The notes beneath the pieces were generated by a model, which worked only from the letters and a program-made list of their open reading frames with translations, had not been told where the DNA came from and made no database searches. A DNA stretch of 53,619 nt from a bacterium BMS3Bbin03 (GTDB lineage Bacteria > Zhuqueibacterota > JdFR-76 > BMS3Abin05): contig BDTM01000105.1 of assembly GCA_002898015.1 (NCBI GenBank), forward strand, positions 1-53,619, read 5' to 3'. A program made the position numbers and the translations under genes. The first letter of the stretch is position 1, and each line of letters opens with the position of its first letter. Positions 1 through 11,000 of this stretch are shown one piece after another.

Positions 1-78
1 ACATTGACCAATAGACTATGTATGTAGATGTTTTTGTCGGCTCTTTCTCGGACGCGGGTTCGATTCCCGCCGCCTCCA
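1..78 (+). ncRNA. ssrA: 3' end of tmRNA (partial, cut by window start)
   Basis: The bases up to 78 form the 3' tRNA-like half of transfer-messenger RNA. A T arm with stem GCGGG/CCCGC and loop TTCGATT sits at 54-70. It is followed by the 3' acceptor strand CGCCTCC at 71-77 and discriminator A at 78. The preceding GGAC and the ATGTAGATG stretch resemble the usual tmRNA 3' region. The next bases read CAA, so the CCA tail appears not to be fully encoded. tmRNA rescues stalled ribosomes together with SmpB. The 5' acceptor half, the tag reading frame and the pseudoknots lie before the window. A plain tRNA is less likely because there is no anticodon arm at the right distance. Confidence 0.8.
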
Positions 79-132
79 CAAAACAGGAACTAATTTACAA
101 AAATCCTTCTTAAACGATCTTTCTGCCTTTTT

Positions 133-3100
133 ATGAAAAAAAGCATCAGTATAATTATTGCTTTATTCCTGATTTACTCGGGAAGCTATTCCGCGCCAAT
201 TTTACCCCATATAATCTGGCTTATCCAACCCAATGGCTTTAAATTTCAAGCGAAGATATTGGGAGATGAACATGCCGTTTATTATGAAACTCTTGCCGGG
301 TATACCATCACAAAAGACAAAATAACCGGCTATTGGTGTGCGGCAGAACTTAATGCCGACGGGAAACTTTTGGCTTCCTCCCAGAAGATCACATCAAATT
401 CTCTAAATGAAATCATGCTGGTTAAAAAGCATTTAAGAATGCCTTTCGATATTTACGGTATCCATAAAGAATTTTATAATACGCAATCAATCGCACAGGG
501 CCTGTCTATTTACAAATTGGCGGTTTTATTAATTGATTTTACGGATGTACCATATACATTCCAAAAAAATAACTTCAGATCTCTTTTATTCTCGGAAAAC
601 TATGCTTATCAGTCGCCCGTTTCCGGCGAGTCTGCTTATGGGAGTTTGCACGATTATTTTTTTGAAAACTCCAACGGAAAATTGCATGTTGAAGGAGATG
701 TTTACAATTGGGTGCGAGCGGATTCCATAAAAAATTATTATGAAACAAAAGGGAATCTCAATGCTGAAGCCGTGTCAAAATCGGGTGTTGATTTATCGAA
801 CTATGACGGATTTGTTGTAGTTTACGCCGGTGATGTGGGCAAGGCCGGCTCTAAACTCTGGCCGGAAACGAATTATGTCGGATTTAGCAAACCGCACTAC
901 CTAATGTCTGAAAAATGGATGCCCGTTTATAAATTTGCACCCATTGGTGTTCATAGCCATGAATTCGGGCATTTATTAGGGCTCCCCGATTTATACGATA
1001 CCGATTTCAGTTCTAATGGAATTGGAATATGGGGTTTAATGGGTTATGGTGAGTACGGCAATGGTCATATGGAGCGCCCGTTTCATTTATGCGCTTGGTC
1101 TAAAAAGCAACTAGGCTGGGCGAATGAAGAAAAACTGTATCAGAAAGTACCTGAATCAATTGCATTAGCACCTGTTGAAACCGAAAACCACATTGTTAAA
1201 GTTATTTCGAAAGAGTCCTATTTTCTTCTAGAAAATCGGGAAAATTTAGGGTATGATTTTTATTTACCGGCATCGGGATTATTAATCTGGCACATAGATG
1301 AACGCTATGGACAACAAAATGCCGATAATCACCGATTAGTGAATTTAGTTGAGGCTGATAATAATGAGCCGGCATTTTATGCTGGAGATCCATTTCCGGG
1401 CAGCACGAACAATACAGAATTCACTCCGACATCCACACCCGCCTCGGTCGATTATGACGGGCAGGGTTATGTTTATCTTACCTCAATTTCTCAACAAAAT
1501 CAATTGATATATTTTACTTGTACCGTATCTTTTGGACCCAATAAACCGGCGCATGTGGTTTCAGTCAATTATGATTTTCCGAATCTTTTCACAGCGCTTG
1601 AAATCAGTGCTGACAGCGATTCAATCTTTCTTCAAAAAGGTATTTACTCTGAAAATAATTTATTTATTCGCCATGCGTTGTTCATTGGGGGAGAAGATGT
1701 GAATTTTACCACAATCCGCGGAAAAAATAGTACCGTCATTTTCACTATTTTAAATAGCTCAAATGTAGAAATTTCAAATGTTAAATTAACAGATGCAAGA
1801 AATGGAATCGTGTGGAATAATTCAAGCGGGTCACTAAAAAATGTCATTTTTTATCGTTTAACGAATGATGCTGTTCGTTGTAACGCGTCTTCTCCCACGA
1901 TTATAAATAACACAATTGTCCAGAATGACGGGACCGGTATTTTCTGTTCGAATGGCAGCAATGCAATAATAATGAATAATATTTTGACCAAAAACAATTT
2001 TGGGATATCTGCTTATAAAAGTTCTCCCATATTATTATATAATGATGTCTGGAATAATCTGGTAAATTATAACAGCGTCAATCCGGGTACGAATGATATT
2101 TCAAAAAACCCAAAATTTACGGATGAATACTATCAGGAATATTCGCTTTTGCCAACTTCGCCTTGTATCGATGCCGGAAATCCTGATTCCACCTATCTGG
2201 ACCCGGACAGTACTAGAAATGATATGGGAGCCCTTTATTTCCATTTGAGTGAAGATTCCCTTTTTGAAAACCTGCGCGTGAACTGTGGCGGAGGACATTA
2301 TGTCGATAGTGCCCATCAGGTGTGGTATGCGGATCAAGCTTTTAACGGGACATGGGGTTACTATAGGGGTGTGTCTGGAATAATTGATGATTCTGTATTT
2401 GTCGCTAATCCGCATGATTCTTTATATGTGACTTATCGCGAAGGCATGAAAAGATATGTTTTTAACGTTAAGAATGGATACTATCAAATAAAACTTCATT
2501 TCATCGAACCAAATTACAAAAACATCAATGAACGGGTATTCCATATTACTGTCAATAGCGATACGATATTTAAAAATATTGATCCAGCCAAAGATGCCGG
2601 TTATCTCATCCCATTTACAAAAATAGGTTATACAAATGTGTGGACGCATAAAATTGTTTTTCAATTTTTGCCGGTAATAGAACAGCCAATTTTGTCCGGA
2701 CTGGAATTCCGGAAAATCACCGGGGGATTTCGAAAAATAGCAAGTAATAATCAATTAATTAACCTCGAAAATTGTTCGTCAAGTGCCTGGGGCGATTTTA
2801 ATAATGATGGCAGCGAAGATGTTTTTATCACTTGCAAGGCAAAAAACAACTTTTTAATGAAAAATAATGGATATGGTTTGTACCGAATATGGAATAGTCC
2901 CGCAAATTTAAGATTTACAGGTGGAGGAATTTCATCTGCATTTATCGATTATGATAATAATGGTTATTTAGATCTGTTTGTAATAAACAATGAAGGGAAA
3001 TTATTGGTTTATAAAAATTCTAACAAAGTTTTTAATGAAGTTACGGATTCCTTGAAATTAAATCATCTGATGAATGTCCTTCAAATCAAACCCATCGATT

Positions 3101-4638
3101 ATGATAATGATAATTTTTTAGATCTTGTGGTGAATACTTCCAACGGACTGAAATTATTCAGAAATGAAAACGGACGTTTTTATTCGGATGTGTCGTCAAT
3201 TCTGGGAATAACGTCGGGACTTAAAACGACAAGTGTTCTGGTTGCGGATTTCAATCGAGATGGCTGGAGCGATATTTTTATTACGAATCATGATTTATTT
3301 TTTCCACAGACAAATTTACTGCTGCTTAATCAATCGGGAGAAAATTTTAGGAGTAATGCTCTGGGGCACAATGGAAACTGTGCAGAGGCAGCAGACTTTG
3401 ATAACGATGGTGATTTGGATTTAGTAATTACATCAAATCAGATTGGACGTTCGAGATATTTCCGAAATAATTTAGATTCATGGGCCGACATTTCCGGACA
3501 AATACCGACATTTTCAGAAAATAATTACCAGCAAATTCTATCCGCAGATTGGAACAACGATGGTTGGACTGATCTTTGGTTAGTGACAAAGGATGGCAGA
3601 AACAAACTTTTCCTGAATAATAATTCGGCTGGTTTTAAAGAAGTTACTGATTCTTTGGGTGTTACAAATGAATTATTTGGTCCGGAAGTCAGTCTTTCTT
3701 ATGCAGATAATAATTCTGATGGGACTCTGGACATTTTTCAGACAGTGTCGGGTTCAAAAAATAATTTATATGAAAATTTTTCAACGCAAAATAATTGGAT
3801 CGGATTTCGTCTTCGAGGGAGCACCGCTAATGCAATGGGGTTGGGCACAAAAATTAGATTGATCGCAGGAGATATTCAACAGTATAGAGAGATGAATTTT
3901 CATAATAGCGGCAAATCCAATAGCACTTTTGTTATGCATTTTGGATTGGGGCAATCCGATAAAATCGATACACTCACGGTCTTCTGGGCAGATGGTCATC
4001 TGGATTCATTTTATAATATCCGGGGAATTAATCGATATTACACACTTGTCGAAAATACAGAATTACCCGTGAATTTTATTTCTCTCTTTGGTAAATATGA
4101 ATTTCTGCAAAAACGCATCTTCCTGAAATGGAAGGTGCCTTCATTAAAACAATTCTATCGGTTTAGAATCGAAAAGTCATACAATAAAAGATTTTGGATG
4201 ACTGCAGCAGATTTGCTGGCAACCGGAAAGGAAGAATATTTTTGGTATGATAATGATATAAACCCAGTTTTTGCCAAATATTTTTACCGAATTAAGGGTG
4301 AATTAATAAATGGTTCACAAATATTATCGAATAAAATTTCCATTAATATCCTCAAACAACTTACTTTTGAATTATTTCAGAATTATCCGAATCCTTTTAA
4401 CGAAGAGACTCTCATCAATTATCAATTGACGCAAAATGAGCCTGTCACATTAAAAATTTATAATAATCTGGGGAAAATGGTAAAAAAAATTGTGGATAAA
4501 AAACAAACTCCCGGGTTTTATACCCTGAAATGGAGTGGGAAAAATGATTCAGGAGAAAATGTGGCAAGCGGCCTATATTTCCTCGTTTTAAAGCAGGGGA
4601 ACAGACGTCAAGTTAGAAAGACAATCTTGCTGAGATAA
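133..4638 (+). CDS. Secreted M6-like metalloprotease with beta-helix, malectin, VCBS/FG-GAP, ASPIC and C-terminal sorting domains
   Basis: A 1501-residue secreted protein. A signal peptide occupies about residues 1-21. The peptidase part carries the zinc site HEFGH at residues 276-280 with the downstream G-L-P-D (D286), as in M6 (immune inhibitor A-like) metalloproteases. Residues about 490-700 contain short Asn-rich strands typical of a right-handed parallel beta-helix. Around 713 a malectin-like domain begins (LRVNCGGGHYVDS). From about 886 to 1215 there are FG-GAP/VCBS repeats with calcium-binding-like D-x-N-x-D-G loops. An ASPIC/UnbV domain follows at about 1222-1310. The last 90 residues hold a QNYPNPFN sorting domain, which suggests type IX-like export and surface anchoring. 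The gene is visibly AT-richer than most of the window. The peptidase assignment is good; its substrate is unknown. Confidence 0.85.
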   Translation: MKKSISIIIALFLIYSGSYSAPILPHIIWLIQPNGFKFQAKILGDEHAVYYETLAGYTITKDKITGYWCAAELNADGKLLASSQKITSNSLNEIMLVKKHLRMPFDIYGIHKEFYNTQSIAQGLSIYKLAVLLIDFTDVPYTFQKNNFRSLLFSENYAYQSPVSGESAYGSLHDYFFENSNGKLHVEGDVYNWVRADSIKNYYETKGNLNAEAVSKSGVDLSNYDGFVVVYAGDVGKAGSKLWPETNYVGFSKPHYLMSEKWMPVYKFAPIGVHSHEFGHLLGLPDLYDTDFSSNGIGIWGLMGYGEYGNGHMERPFHLCAWSKKQLGWANEEKLYQKVPESIALAPVETENHIVKVISKESYFLLENRENLGYDFYLPASGLLIWHIDERYGQQNADNHRLVNLVEADNNEPAFYAGDPFPGSTNNTEFTPTSTPASVDYDGQGYVYLTSISQQNQLIYFTCTVSFGPNKPAHVVSVNYDFPNLFTALEISADSDSIFLQKGIYSENNLFIRHALFIGGEDVNFTTIRGKNSTVIFTILNSSNVEISNVKLTDARNGIVWNNSSGSLKNVIFYRLTNDAVRCNASSPTIINNTIVQNDGTGIFCSNGSNAIIMNNILTKNNFGISAYKSSPILLYNDVWNNLVNYNSVNPGTNDISKNPKFTDEYYQEYSLLPTSPCIDAGNPDSTYLDPDSTRNDMGALYFHLSEDSLFENLRVNCGGGHYVDSAHQVWYADQAFNGTWGYYRGVSGIIDDSVFVANPHDSLYVTYREGMKRYVFNVKNGYYQIKLHFIEPNYKNINERVFHITVNSDTIFKNIDPAKDAGYLIPFTKIGYTNVWTHKIVFQFLPVIEQPILSGLEFRKITGGFRKIASNNQLINLENCSSSAWGDFNNDGSEDVFITCKAKNNFLMKNNGYGLYRIWNSPANLRFTGGGISSAFIDYDNNGYLDLFVINNEGKLLVYKNSNKVFNEVTDSLKLNHLMNVLQIKPIDYDNDNFLDLVVNTSNGLKLFRNENGRFYSDVSSILGITSGLKTTSVLVADFNRDGWSDIFITNHDLFFPQTNLLLLNQSGENFRSNALGHNGNCAEAADFDNDGDLDLVITSNQIGRSRYFRNNLDSWADISGQIPTFSENNYQQILSADWNNDGWTDLWLVTKDGRNKLFLNNNSAGFKEVTDSLGVTNELFGPEVSLSYADNNSDGTLDIFQTVSGSKNNLYENFSTQNNWIGFRLRGSTANAMGLGTKIRLIAGDIQQYREMNFHNSGKSNSTFVMHFGLGQSDKIDTLTVFWADGHLDSFYNIRGINRYYTLVENTELPVNFISLFGKYEFLQKRIFLKWKVPSLKQFYRFRIEKSYNKRFWMTAADLLATGKEEYFWYDNDINPVFAKYFYRIKGELINGSQILSNKISINILKQLTFELFQNYPNPFNEETLINYQLTQNEPVTLKIYNNLGKMVKKIVDKKQTPGFYTLKWSGKNDSGENVASGLYFLVLKQGNRRQVRKTILLR

Positions 4639-5094
4639 ACGATAATATTGTAATATATGCGCCCAATATAATTTTATATTCCATTCTGAGTTTATATTTT
4701 GTAAATTAGTTTCGGTTTTTCTTAAATATTTTTCCGCATATTACTGATTTGTCAGTATTTCATTTAAAATCTTACGTGATTAAATTATTTAGCCTTTTTT
4801 ATTAAGTAAACTCCTTCACCATATTTTGGTTGGTTATTCATATTAGAAATATATTTCCGGAATAAGCTATTTTCTTTTTTCAATTAAAATGATTGATAAT
4901 TGAGATGAGTGTTTCTAACCTTGTGATTTTCATTTATCCATATCCTATATTTTTTCAAAGATAAAACATATCTGAAAAAACATCAAACAATGAACTTCTA
5001 ACGCTATAGAGGAGGTGAATAACGAAAGAAGTGGAAAAAATATGCGGCGGAGTTAGGAGAAATTGTAACCATTAAAAACCAAGGAGGAGATTTC
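4639..5094 (+). other. AT-rich intergenic region with two Shine-Dalgarno-like sites
   Basis: This gap has no convincing terminator or sigma-70 promoter. A perfect anti-SD match AGGAGGTGA lies at 5010-5018. It is followed at 5031-5075 by a 14-codon GTG-started frame (reading M-E-K-I-C-G-G-V-R-R-N-C-N-H) that stops 19 bases before the next gene. A second AGGAGG at 5082-5087 is the evident ribosome-binding site of the gene starting at 5095. The tiny frame could be a leader peptide, but nothing else supports it. Confidence 0.4.
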
Positions 5095-8000
5095 ATGAAC
5101 AAGTACCATTGTAAGAAGATTTCAATTTTAGCAATAAGCCTTCTTCTGACGCTGTTTTTTGTTTTGCCTGGATTTGCTCAACAAAGGATCCAAATGGCAA
5201 AAGCAAAACACTCCGGTGAAAACTTTAAAAAGAATGAAATTATTGTGAAGTTTTCCAAGAAAGCTGTTAAGCAGATTAAACTTCACGCGAGGCAAAATGC
5301 TGTGACGACGGGTATTTCTTCAATTGATCAATTGAATACCCGTTTTTCTGTACTTTCTATCAAAAGAGTCATTCCTTATTCTCCCAAATTTGAAAAAAAA
5401 CACCAACATTATGGTCTTACTCAATATTATAAGATCACATTTAATGCGCCGGTGGACGTACAGGCGGCCGTTGAAGCGTATAAACTCAATGGAAATATCG
5501 AAAAATCGCAATTAAATCACCTGTACAGTCTGGTTGGTATGAATTCGACAAAAATGATTCCGAACGATCCATATTTTAACTTGATGTGGAATTTATACAA
5601 TACCGGACAGGATGGGGGTACTCCGGGAGATGACATCCATGCCACGCAAGCCTGGAATTTTCAAACGGGTGACCCAAGTGTGATTGTCAGTGATCTGGAT
5701 ACCGGAGTAGATATAAACCATCCTGATATCGCCCCCAATCTTTGGACAAACCCGGGCGAAATTCCTGACAACGGGATTGATGATGATGGTAATGGTTATG
5801 TGGATGATATTCATGGCTGGGATTTCTCAGACAATGACAACAATATTGATGATTATCATGGACACGGCACGCATACGGCCGGAACCATCGCAGCGCTTGG
5901 GAATAATACCATAGGGGTAATTGGGGTTGCGTTTAATTCCAGGATCATGTCTTGTAAAATTTTTCCCAATGCTTATGATGATGTGATTGCCGAGGCATTT
6001 ACATACGCTGCCGATATGGGTGCGACAGTTTCTTCAAATAGTTGGGGCGGCGGCGGCCAATCTGATCTAATTGAAGATGCAATTGATTATAATATTTCAA
6101 ATGATGGGGTTGTTGTATTTGCGGCTGGAAATGATGATTCTTCGGACCCGACTTTAGGTTACCCTGCTTCGTACCCACCCGTTATTGCTGTAGCCGCAAC
6201 GGATCGTAATGATCAAAAGGCCTGGTTCTCCAATTATGGCGACTGGGTAGATATTGCAGCCCCTGGAATGCAAATTCTCAGTACTTATATTGGGAGCCAA
6301 TATGCCTGGATGGACGGTACTTCTATGGCCTGTCCGCATGTGGCCGGTGTTGCCGCACTTATTCGGGCAGAAAATCCCGGGTGGACAAATACACAGGTTC
6401 GAAGCCGTCTGGAAGCGACTGCAGATAATATTGATGCGCAAAATCCGAGTTATGCAGGATTGCTGGGAACAGGACGTGTGAATGCATTCAAGGCAGTTTA
6501 TTCCGGTACGATCCCCAATCCGCCTGAAAATCTGAATGCGGTTGTTTCTGATCATAATGTGACACTCACCTGGAATGATCCAACCACTAATATTGACGGT
6601 TCTCCGTTAACTGATCTGACATGGATTCGGATCTACCAAAATGGTGTTTTAATTGATTCAGTGGCTGCCGGTACTGAAACGTACCTGGTTTCAGGCTTGA
6701 GCAATGGTATTTATCAATTTCAAGTTCAGGCAGTGAATACATCTTTTATTGGCAGCGAATTGAGCCAACCGGCTCAGGCTATTATCGGAACGGTTGAGGC
6801 AATTATCTGGAGGCCCCAGGGTGTCACATCTGTTGATGAAGTTATAGTTCGTGCTGGTGAAAAAGGTATGAGTTTATCAAGAAAAGATGCCCAAAAATTG
6901 ATGGATCAACAGCTCGAAAGCGCCAATGAAATCCAACAGGCTTTGTCGGATAATAGTATTGTTGGCCTCATTGTTTCAGATATTACATCTGTTGATCTGG
7001 TTGATTACAATTATTTGTTTATTGTGCTGGGCTATTTTCCGGCAGAACATATGATTGCGGCCGGCAGCGACGAGGCAAATGCCATTATTGATTATTTAAC
7101 TAACCAAAACGGCCATGTCTATATGGAAGGCGGCGATTGTTGGTTTTGGGATCCTTCGCACGGCGGGGAAGATTTCAATTCCTATTTTAAGATTATTCCT
7201 TTAAATGATGGTCCTTATGGTGGCGCTGTGCACAATTTATATGGGGCAAATTTTGCAGATGGATTGAATTTTGGATACGCCGGTGCTAATAGTTATATGG
7301 ACCAATTACAAGCAGATGAATCAAATGGCGGCTTCGTCGTCCATGCCAATGACGATCCTTCTTATATTGCCGGTGTGGGTTATGACGGTGGTGCTTCCGG
7401 TTATCGAACAATCGGAACCGCATTTGAATTCGGTGGTCTGGTAGATAATAGTATTAATGGTACAAAGGCTGATTTAATGGCAAAGTATCTGGATTTCTTC
7501 CAGAATGGTTATGCCAGTGGTCCCTATATTCCACCGCCCGGAACGGTTGAAGCATTGGGTGATTACGAAAGTGTGGTTCCATTGTACTGGACTGCGCCTG
7601 CCGGGTTTACGCCATTCAATCCTGATCTTGGCGACAAGACCGGAATGGCCTGGTTTGGAAATAACGAAACTCCAAAACAGGTACCCAATAATTCCGATAG
7701 AGAGCCCAAATCCGTTCTTCAGGGCTATAATATTTACCGCGCAGAATCTACCGGCGGCCCTTTCACACAAATCGCCACGAATTATACACGCCAGTATTTT
7801 AGAGATACTGCCGTAACAAATGGAACTCAGTATTATTATGTGATTACTGCCGTTTATGACAATGGAGAAAGTTCAAATTCTATGGAAGTATCTGCCATCC
7901 CCGTGGCCGGTGGTTATGTAAAAACAGCCGGCTGGGCAACTTCTGCTCCGACAATTGATGGGGTGATTAATGCTGCAGAGTGGGCAGATGCCACATCTTT

Positions 8001-11000
8001 CACAATCCAGGTTTCGGATGTTTCCAATCCGGTAACTGTTTATATAAAAAATAATGCCGACAAATTGTACATTGCTGTGGATGATAAGAATGACATGGGA
8101 ATCGATGATTTTGATCAAATAGGAATCTATTTTGATTCCAATTATGATCATGAATGGCCGGCGTCTTCACCCTCGACCGAAGGAAATTTCTGGATTTACA
8201 GTGAAGATGGTATTGCAAAAAATCAATTTAGGGGCATTTATGGACATTGGCCCTTAAATCTGGGATATGATGCCACTGTCATCGATAGTTATGTTAATCA
8301 GGGAATTTCAGCGAATTCCGGCAATGTGCAATATGAAGCTGAAATCGATCTGCAGAATAGTCATTTACAGGCGAGTATGGGTGACTCCCTCGGTATCTAT
8401 TTTTACAGCTTAAATAACGGTGTCGATCAAACGACGGGTCTTTGGCCTGCTGAAGTGGTCTGGAACGGCCCGTTTTCTTATGGCACTGTGAAATTGGGTA
8501 CACCCGCTTACCCCGTTCCCAATGCACCGTCGGATCTTTCAGCCTCAGTTACAGGGGTTAATGTTGATTTGAGTTGGACAGATCCCACGACGAATATCGA
8601 CGGTTCGCCTATTACAAATGGCGATCATGTTAATGTTTACCGAGACGGAACCAAAATTGGTGAGGCCGCCTGGGGTAACCAATCCTACGCAGACGCCGGC
8701 GTAGCAAACGGATCGCACGCCTATTATGTGACGGCGGTAAATGCGAATGATATGGAGAGTGTTGCCAGCAATGAGGTATCGGTTATTGTGGGCACCATTA
8801 GCGCATTAATCTGGGCGCCTCCGGAAGTGACCGGCCTAAATGTGGATCCGGTAAAAAAAGCGAATGAGAAACATATCAGTGTGGATCAGGTTCTCCAGAT
8901 GATAAAAAACGTTCATATTAACAGTTTTAATGAAATCAAGGCGGCTCTGGCAGCAAACGGCGTTTCTTCAATGATTGTCAGCGATATTACAGCTTACAGC
9001 TTATCCGATTATCAGTATGTCTTCTGTGTTATGGGAATGTATCCCAATAACCATCTGGTTGCTGACGGGAGTGCTGAAGCCACTGCACTGACAAACTATT
9101 TGAATAATGGCGGGAATCTCTACATTGAAGGTGGAGATTTTTGGTATTGGGATCCAAATTATGGTGGCGGTTATAATTTCGGTCCCTTATTCGGGATTAA
9201 TGCCCTTGAAGACGGAAGTAGTGATCTGAGTACCGTTTTGGGACATGATTTTATTGAGGGGTACGATTTTACGTATTCCGGCATAAATTCCTGGGTGGAT
9301 CGAATTGAAGCCGTGAATCCGGCTATTCTGATTCATTCAAATGAATCACCCGAATATGGAACCGGTGTTTCAAATAATCCCGGTACAGGGTATAAAACCA
9401 TTGGTAATTCATTCATGTTTGGCGGTCTGGATGATGGAAGTGTCTCATCCTACACCAAAACCGATTTAATGGCAAAGTACCTGAATTTCTTTGGCGGCGC
9501 TCCAACCCCACCGCAGAAAGTTTTGTTAGTGGATGATGACCAGGGAGAATTTTATCAAACTTTCTATGAAACATCCTTGACAAATTTGGGTGTTGATTAT
9601 GATGTATGGGATTACGAAACAGAAGGTGCGCCCCCTTCAGCCGCTACGATGTCCGGTTATGATGCTTTAATCTGGTTGACGGGCGACGACTTTATGTCTA
9701 CCATTACACCTGCGGATACAACAGAGTTGCAGCCTTATCTGCGAGGGGGTGGAAGGCTTTTTCTAACCGGTCAGGATATTGGATTTGATATTGGTCGTCC
9801 AACCGCCGACGGACCACTCCTCACATTCTATAACGGATATTTACATTCAGTTTATGTTCAGGATAATGTGGATTTAGGCGGTATTCTTGGTGTTCCCGGC
9901 GATCCCATCGGAAACGATTTGTCGTTCAATATCTTCGATGGTGATGGTGCCGATAACCAGTATTTCCCGTCGGAAATTGATCCTCTTGGATCCGGCGAAA
10001 GCTCGTTGAAGTATAATCCCGATGTGCCATTATCCGGCGGAAAAGGGTATCATGGGAATCGTAAGAAATCCGGCACAAATCCAAACGGGATTAATAGCTC
10101 CGGTACAGCCGGTGTGCGTGCGGATACGGCCGGTTACCGAATCGTTTATTTTGCCTTTGGATTTGAAGGAATCGATACTCAGGCACATCGGGATACGGTC
10201 ATGAACCGTGTGCTCACTTATTTGAAAGGTGCTGCACCCCCACCTCCGCCCCCGCCAACGGCTGACGCTTTGATATGGGCACCTATGACCGGAACGCAAA
10301 TTCCGCCTCATACACCAAAAGAATTGGCGAAGATGAAGGGAATATCGGTAGATCAGGTCAATAAGCTTCTGGGACATTCGCTTCACAGCGAAAATGCTAT
10401 TAAGGATGCCCTGGAAGCCAATGGCAAAACAGCAATCATTACTGCCAATATAGGCGATTATAATTTATCGGATTTCACGTATGTGTTTGTTGTTCTTGGA
10501 ATTTATCCGAATAATTACATGATTACCGATGGCTCTATTGAGGCTTCAGCTCTTGAAAATTATCTTGTAAATGGTGGTCGTGTGTATATGGAAGGTGGTG
10601 ACTGCTGGTATTTTGATCCGATTGTCGGCGGTCATAATTTCGGCCCCACTTTCCATATAAACGCTCTGTCCGATGGTTCCGGTGATCTGAATAATATTCT
10701 GGGTTTCTCAATTGCGGCAGGTATGGACTTTGCTTATTCGGGTGCTAATAGTTATATTGATCATCTCGCCCCTGTTGATACAGCAATGGTGGCTCATTTC
10801 AATGATGATCCTGCTTATTATTGCGGAATTGCTTATGATTATCAGGCGGGCAGTTACCGGACCATTGGTACATCATTTGAGTTTGGCGGACTGGATGATG
10901 CAAGTGTAGGCAGTACAACAAAGGCTGATCTGATGGCCAATTATTTAAATTTCTTTGACAACGGTCATGCCTATCAACCTTTATTACAACCGCCTCAAAA

